Source of the DNA: Candidatus Omnitrophota bacterium
GTDB lineage: Bacteria; Omnitrophota; Koll11; Zapsychrales; Zapsychraceae
Assembly (NCBI GenBank): GCA_023140095.1
Contig: JAGLMJ010000014.1
Coordinates: 1 to 16,535 of the forward strand
Direction of reading: 5' to 3'
Length of the DNA stretch: 16,535 nucleotides
Below the pieces are notes generated by a model that worked only from the letters and a program-made list of their open reading frames with translations, was not told where the DNA came from and searched no databases. The position numbers were made by a program, and so were the translations under genes. This document shows positions 6,608 to 13,742 of this stretch, one piece after another; the first letter of the stretch is position 1, and the number at the start of each line of letters is the position of its first letter.

Positions 6608-7625
6608 ATGTCAAAAATCAAGAATTACATTGGCATTGATATCGCGGCCGAAACTTTTGCCGCAAGTATCTACCAATCCCCTGAAAGTTCCATCCTTACA
6701 AAAGAAGACCTTCATAATTCACCAACCGGCTTTAAAATCCTCATTGATTGGTTAAAGCAACATAGATTATCTTCTAAGAATAGTATCGTTTGCATGGAAG
6801 CAACTGGCATATATTCTGAAGCCATAGTGTATTACCTCGCGGCCAAAGGATTCTCAGTAACCCGTTGAACCGCCATTAAAAGTTAAGCGCGCTTTTGAAA
6901 TTAGCGGACACAAGACAGACGCGGTCGATAGCAAACAAATAGCTGAATATGCGTATCGTTTTAAAGACGAACTCAGGCTCTGGGAACCAAAAAAAGAAAT
7001 CGTCGAGAAAATCAAGCAATTATTGGTTGCGCGCGAACAATTCGTTAAACAAAAAGTGGCGACTTTAAATAAACTTTATGCCTATAAAAAACATGTGGTT
7101 CAAGTTCCTTTGATTGTCCAAGCCCTCCAGGACTCCCTGGATCAGACTAACAAGCTTATTGCCACTATTGAGAAAGAGCTCAATAGATACATCAAAAAGG
7201 ACAAAGACATTTTTAAAAGAACAAGCACGCTTAAAAGCATATCAGGGTTTGGAACATTATTATCTGCCAATATCATTGCAATAACAGATGATTTTAATCA
7301 GATGACCGAATATAAGACTTTAGCCGCTTTTATCGGCATTGCTCCGTATAAATATCGCAGTGGTTCATCCATTCGCAAAAAAGATCGATCCCGCAAATAC
7401 AGCCCGCCAAGGGCCCGGAAATTACTTCGTCTTGCGGCTCAATCTGTCGCAACTCATGACAAAACATTCAGGAAATACTATTTACGCAAATTAGAAGAAG
7501 GTAAAGCCAAAAGTTTAGTCCTAAACAATATTGCCAACAAATTACTTAAACTTGCTTATACTATGATAAAGAACGATACAAATTACATTAAAAACTATAA
7601 GTCAATTCATCCTATGTATGTTTAA
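6608..7625 (+). pseudogene. IS110-family transposase, copy 2, single-base frameshift
   Basis: Removing one C from the CCC at 6861-6863 restores an uninterrupted 338-residue IS110-family recombinase. Frame 1 runs from MSKIKNYIGIDIAAETFA (D11) through CMEATGIYSE (E64) to GFSVTR and a TGA. The other frame resumes at VEPPLKVKRAFEISGHKTDAVDS (D104, D107 after correction) and runs to the C-terminal Transposase_20 domain (SISGFGTLLSANIIAI, IAPYKYRSGSSIRKKDRSRKYSPPRARKLLRLAA, with its serine). All DEDD and Ser residues are otherwise kept, so the lesion is recent, or is an assembly error, or is bypassed by +1 slippage at CGT TGA A. ATG 6608 is chosen over the upstream ATG 6392 because AAGGAGG stands just before it and the upstream stretch is the folded leader. 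Confidence 0.88.
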
Positions 7626-7708
7626 AACGTTTGACAAAGTCATAGTGTTCAGGATGACTATTATTCTTTATATCAACCCCCGTGGTCGACATGGTTGCAA
7701 ACAATTGT

Positions 7709-7734
7709 GTAGGGGCGGGTCCCTGTGCCCGCCC
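7709..7734 (+). repeat. REP-like palindrome with GTAG head (copy C)
   Basis: GTAG leads into GGGCGGG (7713-7719), a spacer, and CCCGCCC (7728-7734). Flanking AATTGTGT and ACACCACAATT extend the pairing imperfectly. It lies between IS110 copy 2 and the end of murJ. Confidence 0.75.
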
Positions 7735-7745
7735 ACACCACAATT

Positions 7746-7788
7746 AATTAGGGACAGAGCCCCATTATAATGGGCTCTGTCCCTAATT
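7746..7788. repeat. 43-nt near-perfect inverted repeat overlapping the murJ stop codon
   Basis: The arm AATTAGGGACAGAGCCC (7746-7762) is repeated as its exact reverse complement at 7772-7788, around C plus the self-complementary ATTATAAT. The right arm ends on the last base of the murJ stop codon. It would form a very strong hairpin in either transcript. It may act as a terminator or 3'-end stabiliser for murJ, but no clear U-tract follows. It could equally be a dispersed repeat. Confidence 0.8.
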
Positions 7789-9389
7789 TATCTGCCCAGC
7801 CCTCTCTTAACCCACTCCACGATCTTGTGCGCCTGTTCCACTTGCAAAAACAGGCAAATCAATCCGTAAAAAAGGAAACCGGAGAAGCCGGCGGCGCCTA
7901 ATTTGATAAATTCTCTGGAAAACGTGGCATGCACCCAAACCGCGTCGGCAAAGATCCCTGTCAGCAGCGCGGCAAACGTAACTTTGAGGAAATAAACGAG
8001 CAGGCCGGAATTGAATCTTCCCAGCCGCTTGTTCATAATATAGAACAGCGCCAAAAAGTCGATCGTCCCGGCGATCGCGCTCGCCAGCGCGATCCCGCCG
8101 ATCTTTAGCGGCACCATCAAAATAAAATTCAAGGCCGCATTGAGCCCCAAACAGAACGCGGCGATCTTCACGGGAGTTTTCGTATCCTGAAGGGCGTGGA
8201 ACGCCGTCACCAGGATCTTGATCCCTCCGAAACTGAACAGCCCCAGCGCGTAGAACGACAGCGCCAACGAGGTGATCCCCGTCGAATACGTCGTGAACTC
8301 TCCCCTTTGAAAAAGGACGCGGATGATCGGCACGGCAAACAGCAAAAGCATCACCATCGTCGGAGCCATCACAAAAAAGATATTCTCGAGCGCAAAAATG
8401 ACCACGCGTTTGATCGACTCCGTGTCTTTTTTAGCGGCGAGCCCCGAGAGCGACGGCAGCACCGCCGATGCGAGCGCGATGCTGAAGACCCCCATAGGGA
8501 ACTGAATGATCCGGTTGGAATAATAAATAGCCGAAATCCCGCCTTGCCCGACGATCATCGCGAGAGACGCGCAGAAGGTGTCGATCAGCACCGTCAATTG
8601 ATAAACGCCACTGCCGATCATTCTGGGGATCAGCAGCTTCCCGATCTTCATCGCGCCCGGATGGCACAATGTCTTGGGCCTCTTGAACTTCATCCCGGTC
8701 TTCAACAGCGGCCTAACCTGCACCGCGAGCTGCAGCACCCCGCCGACAAGAACGCCGATCGCCAAGCCAAAGACTGGCTCCTCCATTGTCCGCGAAGCGA
8801 TAAAGGCGCTGGCGATGACCGAAATATTTAAAAGGCACGGACTGAAGGCGGGCACAAGAAATGACCGGAACGTAAAAAGGATCCCCATGCAATAAGCAGT
8901 CAGCCCGATAAAAACCAGATAGGGGAACATGATCCGTGTCAGATGGATGGTCAATAATAATTTATCCGGATCGACCATAAAACCGGGAGCGATCATGCGG
9001 ACGATCACCGGGGCAAAAACGATCCCGAGAAGGGTGACCGCGCTTAAAACAATAAGGGCTAAAGTAAGGACAACGCTAGCAAACCGCCAAAACGACTCTC
9101 TCCTCCTTTTCTGCAAGTATTCCGTAAGAATAGGAACCACCGCTGAATTGGTCGCCCCCTCTCCGACAAAATCCCTGAATAAATTCGGGATCTTCAAGGC
9201 GACAAAGAATGCGTCCGCCCGAATCCCGGTCCCCAGCAGCTTCGCCAGGATCACATCCCGGAAAAATCCGAGTATCCGGGAGCTCAGCGTCCCGACCGAA
9301 AGCAGCGACATGGATTTGATAATGGACCTTGGCGAGTCCGGGCCCCGCTGCGGGGCTTCCTGGTCGTGGGTTGATTTATCAGTTGACAT
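7788..9389 (-). CDS. murJ: Lipid II flippase MurJ (MviN)
   Basis: This 533-residue polytopic inner-membrane protein of the MOP superfamily flips lipid II for peptidoglycan synthesis. The diagnostic N-terminus is present: SLLSVGTLSSRILGFFRDVILAKLLG, then ADAFFVALKIPNLFRDFVGEGATNSAVVPILTEY. Later come TVLIDTFCASLAM, GGISAIYYSNRIIQFPMGVFSIALASAVLPSLS and LLFAVPIIRVLFQRGEFT. About 14 hydrophobic helices fit the family. The soluble N-terminal tail (MSTDKSTHDQEAPQRG) is somewhat long. ATG 9389 follows AAGGG and is kept, although a start at the internal MSLLS is possible. The start codon overlaps the -35 region of the divergent rpsT promoter, and the stop codon lies inside a 43-nt inverted repeat. 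uvrC, now separated by IS110 copy 2, follows on the same strand. Confidence 0.96.
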   Translation of the reverse strand: MSTDKSTHDQEAPQRGPDSPRSIIKSMSLLSVGTLSSRILGFFRDVILAKLLGTGIRADAFFVALKIPNLFRDFVGEGATNSAVVPILTEYLQKRRRESFWRFASVVLTLALIVLSAVTLLGIVFAPVIVRMIAPGFMVDPDKLLLTIHLTRIMFPYLVFIGLTAYCMGILFTFRSFLVPAFSPCLLNISVIASAFIASRTMEEPVFGLAIGVLVGGVLQLAVQVRPLLKTGMKFKRPKTLCHPGAMKIGKLLIPRMIGSGVYQLTVLIDTFCASLAMIVGQGGISAIYYSNRIIQFPMGVFSIALASAVLPSLSGLAAKKDTESIKRVVIFALENIFFVMAPTMVMLLLFAVPIIRVLFQRGEFTTYSTGITSLALSFYALGLFSFGGIKILVTAFHALQDTKTPVKIAAFCLGLNAALNFILMVPLKIGGIALASAIAGTIDFLALFYIMNKRLGRFNSGLLVYFLKVTFAALLTGIFADAVWVHATFSREFIKLGAAGFSGFLFYGLICLFLQVEQAHKIVEWVKRGLGR

Positions 9390-9411
9390 CCATAACCCTT
9401 TTTGCTATATT
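9383..9411 (+). promoter_or_regulatory. rpsT: Sigma-70-type promoter of rpsT
   Basis: A perfect -35 TTGACA (9383-9388), a 17-nt spacer and -10 TATATT (9406-9411). The expected start near 9418 leaves a leader of about 35 nt to the GTG at 9453. The -35 overlaps the first codons of the divergent murJ gene. Confidence 0.8.
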
Positions 9412-9452
9412 ATCCAATCATTCGCCGTTAGGAAAACATAAGGAGAATCACC

Positions 9453-9719
9453 GTGCCACAAAGAAAGTCCGGAATAAAAGAGTTGCGCAAAAACCATGTG
9501 CGGCATATGCACAATCTTGATATTAAGACTGACCTTAAGAAAACCACGAAGAAGTTTCTTGCCTCCGTTAAAGACAAGGACCAAGGAAAAGCCCAGTCAA
9601 ACTTGAACGAATTGTACAAAAAGCTGGATAAAGCTACCAAACGCAATCTTTTGCATGAGAACACAGTCGCCCGTCGCAAATCCAAATTCAGCAAGCAATT
9701 AGCAAGCTTAGCTTCGTAA
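9453..9719 (+). CDS. rpsT: 30S ribosomal protein S20
   Basis: This 88-residue, Lys/Arg-rich helical protein binds 16S rRNA in the small subunit. It has the S20 pattern: MPQRKSGIKELRKNHVRHMHNLDIKTDLKKTTKKF, then AQSNLNELYKKLDKATKRNLLHENTVARRKSKFSKQL. It starts at GTG 9453, with AAGGAGA 6 nt upstream, behind a near-consensus promoter. It is the only host gene on the plus strand here, diverges from murJ and converges with holA, whose last 32 nt it overlaps. Its likely intrinsic terminator is at 9775-9804, inside the holA coding region. In other bacteria S20 regulates its own translation from a leader; nothing specific for that is visible here. Confidence 0.96.
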   Translation: MPQRKSGIKELRKNHVRHMHNLDIKTDLKKTTKKFLASVKDKDQGKAQSNLNELYKKLDKATKRNLLHENTVARRKSKFSKQLASLAS

Positions 9720-10344
9720 CCGCTATTTCCACCGCGTATTCCGGTTTTAACCGGCTTCGCTTAATATTCAGATCGGCCTCTTGAAGAACCAAGAGGCCTT
9801 TTTTAAACCCGTCTGCAGAAATGCGGTTTCTCACGCTTCCCCAGAACCATACCAATCCTCCCATGATCCTTAAAGGGGAATCGCCATCCTTCAATAATGT
9901 ATTGAGAATTTTTAATGCCTCGCGGGAATCGCGCGCCTCGATCGCCCCTGTGACATCCCAAAGATCGCTCTTTTTTCCCCTTCGTCCAAAGCGTATCACT
10001 TCCGCGGCAGACATCACATCGCGGGCAAACCCCCCTTTTAAAGCGGTCGCATCAGAATCAAGGACCAGCACGGCATGCTGACACCCCTCTTGGATAAAGT
10101 CCGAAATAATTTCCTTGTTGTGCTCGCTGAGTTTTTCGATCGAACGGATGAGGATAAGGCGCTTTTCAGCGACAGCAGGAAGAGCACTGAGGGATTTTCT
10201 TAATGCGGCAGGATCCAACTTTATGCCATGCAGGAGTTCGTAATCAAGCTTGCGGGCGTCGTCGGAAGATAGACAGTCGGCCTTGATCTCATTGATTCTT
10301 CGATCCTTGGCTGAGCTGCCCTCCCCTAATAAAAGATAGATCAT
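9688..10344 (-). CDS. holA: Compact DNA polymerase III delta subunit (HolA-like)
   Basis: The delta subunit opens the beta sliding clamp within the clamp loader. The N-terminus MIYLLLGEGSSAKDRRINEIKA matches the family start, followed by LRKSLSALPAVAEKRLILIRSIEKLSE and HAVLVLDSDATALKG. The C-terminal helical part has DVTGAIEARDSREALKILNTLLKDGDSPLRIMGGLVWFW and ends in SRLKPEYAVEIAVTKLSLLIA, like the collar domain. At 218 residues it is about 100 shorter than typical HolA. The jump from EVIRFGRR to the collar indicates loss of most of the middle domain. It has no visible Shine-Dalgarno. Its 3' end overlaps rpsT by 32 nt, tail to tail. HolA is the best reading; a HolB-like or degenerate clamp-loader protein is less likely. 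Confidence 0.78.
   Translation of the reverse strand: MIYLLLGEGSSAKDRRINEIKADCLSSDDARKLDYELLHGIKLDPAALRKSLSALPAVAEKRLILIRSIEKLSEHNKEIISDFIQEGCQHAVLVLDSDATALKGGFARDVMSAAEVIRFGRRGKKSDLWDVTGAIEARDSREALKILNTLLKDGDSPLRIMGGLVWFWGSVRNRISADGFKKGLLVLQEADLNIKRSRLKPEYAVEIAVTKLSLLIAC
9775..9804 (+). terminator. rpsT: Intrinsic terminator of rpsT, inside holA
   Basis: GGCCTCTTG (9775-9783), a 6-nt loop, the exact complement CAAGAGGCC (9790-9798), then six T residues. It lies 56 nt past the rpsT stop. The same bases encode KKGLLVLQEA of HolA on the other strand. Confidence 0.9.
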
Positions 10345-10375
10345 TTGAATAGATAATAGATATTCGTAAACAGTA

Positions 10376-10470
10376 AATGGTTAATCTTTAATGACCAGGC
10401 TATAGTATTCGCAAAACAAATTCGTTAGTTTTGAAGGAGGGGTTTTTGTTACCATTCACAATTAACCATT
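10376..10470. repeat. Separated 10-bp inverted repeat between holA and lptE
   Basis: AATGGTTAAT (10376-10385) and ATTAACCATT (10461-10470) are exact complements 75 nt apart. The intervening DNA is AT-rich, with an isolated GAAGGAGG at 10433-10440 that leads to no reading frame of note. The 136 nt between lptE and holA hold no gene that I can support. Confidence 0.45.
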
Positions 10471-10480
10471 AACCAGGTAG

Positions 10481-11008
10481 TTACCAGTCCTCGACCGTCC
10501 TCTCAACAATGCGGCGGGCGAGATCAAGAAGGGCCTCGTCAACAGCCGACTCTTCGGACGTGGCGGAAGGGCCGCTCACAAAATAGGTCGCCTCGCCTAC
10601 AAAATTCGGCTCGGTCCAGGAAACCTCATCGGATCGGGCCTTGATCAATTTGAAAGAAACGGTCACATGCACGCGGTATTCCTGAACATCATCGTCATCC
10701 GTATACCGCAGTCCCGAGCGTTCATATCTGATCAGTTCGCCGTTTAAAATAAGGTCGGCCTCATGCAGTTCGACAACTTTGAGGTTCCCGTCAAATAAAA
10801 ACCGGTCAATAACAGCATTGCGGGCCTCGACTTCAAGCAAAGGAAGATAAACATTGCGGCTTGTCCCGGTCGCAAAATCAATGCTGTTCTTAAAGGGTTC
10901 TATACGGATCGTCTTGATGCTGCTGGGTAAAGTCGACTTGGTCGTGTATCCGCAACTCGCCAAAAAGACACATAACGCAAGGCTTAAAAGATAAATTGTT
11001 TTCTTCAT
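10481..11008 (-). CDS. lptE: LPS-assembly lipoprotein LptE
   Basis: This 175-residue outer-membrane lipoprotein plugs the LptD barrel during LPS export. It has a signal peptide (MKKTIYLLSLALCVFLASC) with lipobox LASC, lipidation at Cys20, then GYTTKSTLPSSIKTIRIEPFKN, the typical LptE opening. The middle AVIDRFLFDGNLKVVELHEADLILNGELIRYERSGL and the C-terminal TSEESAVDEALLDLARRIVERTVEDW also fit. Its ATG overlaps the stop codon of the upstream BamD-like gene by one base (TAATG), implying translational coupling. Both genes serve outer-membrane assembly. Confidence 0.9.
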   Translation of the reverse strand: MKKTIYLLSLALCVFLASCGYTTKSTLPSSIKTIRIEPFKNSIDFATGTSRNVYLPLLEVEARNAVIDRFLFDGNLKVVELHEADLILNGELIRYERSGLRYTDDDDVQEYRVHVTVSFKLIKARSDEVSWTEPNFVGEATYFVSGPSATSEESAVDEALLDLARRIVERTVEDW

Positions 11009-12069
11009 TATTCCTTCCCGCTCATTTCGCGTATCTTATTAAGGGCCTTCGATGACCAGGATGAATTCCTAAAGTCATCAACAACCACTTGATAATAGAC
11101 CTTCGCCGCTTTATAATTCTTCTGTTTTTCATAAAACTGCGCCACTTGATAACTGTTCTCGGCCTCTTTTTCCCTCAGTTCCCGGATCTGCCGCTTGGCC
11201 TCCTGCGACAATTCCGCTTCCGGATAACTCTCGACAAAATCGTTAAATTCTTCGATGGCCGCCTGCGTGACTTTCTGGTCATATTCCGCGCTCGTCGACC
11301 GATGAGCATCGGTCACCGCGATCTGATATTTCGCCGCTTTCGCCCATTCGCTCTCGGAATAATCGTTGATGACTTTTTCAAATTCATCCCGGGCTTCCTG
11401 ATAAAGGCGCTTTTCCAGTAAATACAAACCGATCTTATATTGGGACGGCGCTGCCAGGTCTCCGTACGGAGCATTCTTGATCACGGCCTTAAAGACGTCG
11501 ATAATGTCATGTTCGCTTCCGGTAAACGCGCCGAGAAAACCTTTGCCCTTGCTCTCGCCGTCCAAGAGCCTTAGCCCGATGTCATATTGCTTCTGGACAA
11601 TGTCTGCCGAAAGTTCGCTGAAAGGATATTTGTCGACAACGATCTGGTATTCCTTGAACGCGCGGTAGAGCGCGCCTTGGGCCTCGAAACACTTCCCTAT
11701 TGTGAATTGCGCATCAGGGGCCTGGCGGGCGCGAGGATAATGTTTAAGAAGCTTCTCAAATTCCCGGATCGCCTTCTTGTATTCTTTGGCTTCATAGAGG
11801 TCAAGCCCCACTTGCAACTGTTCCTGCGGCGTGTCTTTCACCGAGTACTTAGGATTGATCCATTTATTCGTTTCAGGGGTCCAGACCCAGAAAGCTGTCG
11901 CTCTAGACAGAAACGAAAAGTTGCCCATGCCGCGGGCATAGACCAGCGTCAAAGCGGCACTATCTATGATGAAATAAATTGTTAATATAAATATTAAAGG
12001 TAAGGTCTTTTTTGTCATTTTGGTTAATGTACTACACTCTTCGCCGTTTGTCAATTTCCTTCGGCGCAT
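11008..12069 (-). CDS. BamD-like TPR protein of the outer-membrane assembly type
   Basis: 353 residues with a hydrophobic N-terminal signal (TLPLIFILTIYFIIDSAALTLVYA) and then tetratricopeptide-like repeats. Examples are QVGLDLYEAKEYKKAIREFEKLLKHYPRARQAPDAQFTIGKCFE, ALYRAFKEYQIVVDKYPFSE, KRLYQEARDEFEKVINDYSESEWAKAAKYQIA and EKQKNYKAAKVYYQVVVDDF. The spacing resembles BamD/YfiO, which helps BamA insert barrel proteins. Odd point: no lipobox Cys follows the signal, so it would be periplasmic or signal-anchored rather than a lipoprotein. The start 12069 has AAGGATG upstream and lies 10 nt after the comEC stop. The ATG at 12018 gives a more normal signal peptide and sits 7 nt after a possible -10. 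A general TPR function cannot be excluded. Confidence 0.8.
   Translation of the reverse strand: MRRRKLTNGEECSTLTKMTKKTLPLIFILTIYFIIDSAALTLVYARGMGNFSFLSRATAFWVWTPETNKWINPKYSVKDTPQEQLQVGLDLYEAKEYKKAIREFEKLLKHYPRARQAPDAQFTIGKCFEAQGALYRAFKEYQIVVDKYPFSELSADIVQKQYDIGLRLLDGESKGKGFLGAFTGSEHDIIDVFKAVIKNAPYGDLAAPSQYKIGLYLLEKRLYQEARDEFEKVINDYSESEWAKAAKYQIAVTDAHRSTSAEYDQKVTQAAIEEFNDFVESYPEAELSQEAKRQIRELREKEAENSYQVAQFYEKQKNYKAAKVYYQVVVDDFRNSSWSSKALNKIREMSGKE
12026..12054 (-). promoter_or_regulatory. Possible promoter ahead of the BamD-like gene
   Basis: On the minus strand: TTGACA (12054-12049), exactly 17 nt, then TACATT (12031-12026). Initiation would fall at or next to the ATG at 12018, giving a leaderless or nearly leaderless message. 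The -35 is perfect and the -10 matches 4 of 6. It lies inside the longer reading frame, so it may be chance. Confidence 0.35.
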
Positions 12070-12079
12070 TCATCCTTGC

Positions 12080-13720
12080 TCAGGATTTAGGGGTATGGTG
12101 AGCCTGTCGAACCATTCTGCCTAATTTAAAAATTTTGGACGATCTTACCCTTAAATTATGCAACAGGCGTCGCCAGGGCGTAAAAACAGCCGTGGCTACG
12201 GCCAAATAATAAACCGTGATGTGCCAGATACTTACTTCTCTAATATAAATATGCGCGAAAGGCACTTTATCGAACAAAAAGATCAATCCAACCATGATAT
12301 TTAAAACCACTTTAAGGCACATGGCAAACATAAAGGCCCAGGCCGGCAGCAGGACTCCGATCAAAAGCAGGCCGAAGCCGAGAGCGACAATGATCGATAT
12401 AAGCGGGACGACAACGACATTCGCCAATATCGTGATGGGCGTGATAATGCCGAAATAATAGGCGATCAGTCCGGCGACCGCGACCCAGATGGCCAAAGAT
12501 AAATACAGCGATTGAAGGACATAATAGAACCACCCGTCAAAATGCCGGCCGCTGAAGTCTTCGGTCCTTCCCCATGGCCGCCTTAGGCCGATCTTTCTCA
12601 TGCTCAAATCTGCATAAATGATCGCAAAAATACAGCTGAACGATAATTGGAAACCGACATCAAAAAAATTAAAAGGATTGAACGTCAGGATGACCGCGCC
12701 GGCCAGGCATAATGTATTGAGCCGGTCGAATTCTTTTCCGACGATAAAACTCGCTAAAAAAATAACGGTCATGACCGCGGCGCGCACGACAGACGGCCTC
12801 GCGCCGGTCAGGAACGCGTAACCGGCGATCAAAACGATAACGGCCCCCAGTTGCCACCGGCGGCCGACCGGCATAATCTTTGCGAACACCAGGAACAAAG
12901 CGGCAACGATCCCGATATGCAGGCCGCTGATCGCCAGGATGTGCGCGGTGCCCGTCTGCACGAACAGCGCGCGGACGGGCTTCGATATCCCGGAACGGTC
13001 GCCCAAAAGGATCGCCTTCATGACCCCGGCCTCATTCTCCGAGAGATTGTCGGATAAAACATTCTTTAACCGGTCCCGCAATTTCAAGGACAGGGCCCTG
13101 ACGGGATTCCCTTGGTCCTGTTCCAATATTCGCACCAGCGCGTTCTTTTTAACGCTTAAGATAAAGCGAATGTCCCGGCGGGCAAGGTACTCGCGGTAAG
13201 AAAAATGCCTGTCCGGGGAGAAATTGTAGGGCCGGTGAAGCTTTCCCTCCAATATGACATGATCGCCGTAAGCAATCCCGGAGGCGCCGAAAATATTGAC
13301 CAGGGCCTTGCCCTTCCTCTTTTGCCATCCCCACTTTGCCTGCACCTGAAGGACCTTAAGGGTAAAGGTCGTTTTGATCCCGTTGATCGCCTTGCGCTTT
13401 TGGATATCAGAGGCGACGATCCCCTCGATCGTAATGGGTTTCCTGCGGTAATACCGCGCGACATGTTCTATATCATCATGCGACACTTGCCCTCGGCTAT
13501 GCGTGGTGACAATCCCCAGGCCGGTGATCGCCAGCAGCAGAAACGCCGTCGAGAGGAATTTCACCTTTGAGATGCCCGCACCAAAGATCAACAGCGCGAA
13601 GATCAAAAGATAAAAATAACTCAGAGGAAGCCGCACAAATTGGCTCAGGATAATGCCCAACCCATACGCTCCTGCGATATATAAAAACGGCCGGTGTGTG
13701 GAAACAGTATCTGTTTTCAT
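12080..13720 (-). CDS. comEC: Compact ComEC/Rec2 DNA-uptake channel
   Basis: 546-residue inner-membrane protein that would carry single-stranded DNA into the cytosol during transformation. The N-terminal part has early transmembrane helices and a soluble DUF4131/OB-like section (GIVASDIQKRKAINGIKTTFTLKVLQVQAKW). The Competence domain follows, with MKAILLGDRSGISKPVRALFVQTGTAHILAISGLHIGIVAALF, ARPSVVRAAVMTVIFLASFIVGKEFDRLNTLCLAGAVILTFNPFNFFDVGFQLSFSCIFAIIY and further helices. It stops where full-length members continue into a metallo-beta-lactamase domain (about 200-250 residues), which is absent. ATG 13720 is the family-like start; no strong Shine-Dalgarno is seen. The comEA-like gene lies upstream on the same strand, separated by repeats and a RAYT remnant. 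Its role in uptake is inferred from family. Confidence 0.93.
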   Translation of the reverse strand: MKTDTVSTHRPFLYIAGAYGLGIILSQFVRLPLSYFYLLIFALLIFGAGISKVKFLSTAFLLLAITGLGIVTTHSRGQVSHDDIEHVARYYRRKPITIEGIVASDIQKRKAINGIKTTFTLKVLQVQAKWGWQKRKGKALVNIFGASGIAYGDHVILEGKLHRPYNFSPDRHFSYREYLARRDIRFILSVKKNALVRILEQDQGNPVRALSLKLRDRLKNVLSDNLSENEAGVMKAILLGDRSGISKPVRALFVQTGTAHILAISGLHIGIVAALFLVFAKIMPVGRRWQLGAVIVLIAGYAFLTGARPSVVRAAVMTVIFLASFIVGKEFDRLNTLCLAGAVILTFNPFNFFDVGFQLSFSCIFAIIYADLSMRKIGLRRPWGRTEDFSGRHFDGWFYYVLQSLYLSLAIWVAVAGLIAYYFGIITPITILANVVVVPLISIIVALGFGLLLIGVLLPAWAFMFAMCLKVVLNIMVGLIFLFDKVPFAHIYIREVSIWHITVYYLAVATAVFTPWRRLLHNLRVRSSKIFKLGRMVRQAHHTPKS

Positions 13721-13742
13721 ATAATTTAATTGAACAAACCCT

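Larger units (their letters stand above)
6357..7649 (+). mobile_element. IS110-family insertion sequence, copy 2 (transposase frameshifted)
   Basis: It has a leader of about 250 bp with two folded domains, a transposase gene broken by one extra base, and a short 3' end. It lies between murJ and uvrC and is AT-richer than both. Ends are inferred from guide-like matches: loop segment CTAATGGAG (6542-6550) against CTACCATTAG (6357-6366) on the left, and loop segments ATAGTGCT (6513-6520) and ATCCTGAA (6473-6480) against ATAGTGTT and TTCAGGAT around 7642-7655 on the right. If so, the element inserted at the edge of a REP palindrome. The exact ends are tentative. Confidence 0.6.

Noticed and set aside
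8196..8831. 211-codon plus-strand frame rich in Arg, His, Asp and Gln
   Set aside because: It lies wholly antisense to murJ, has no RBS, and its composition is that of a GC-rich shadow frame.
9428..9694. 88-codon minus-strand frame opposite rpsT
   Set aside because: Mirror of the Lys-rich rpsT codons (Phe/Leu-rich), with no family resemblance.
9741..9754. Short palindrome CCGGTTTTAACCGG near the rpsT end
   Set aside because: It lacks a T-tract; the stem at 9775-9804 is the far better terminator.
10433..10476. Plus-strand GAAGGAGG as a ribosome binding site
   Set aside because: The only frame after it is a handful of codons from a TTG; no gene can be supported.
11089..11985. Several plus-strand frames of 63-132 codons
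   Set aside because: All are antisense to the BamD-like gene and read as hydrophobic or Arg-rich shadows of its TPR codons.
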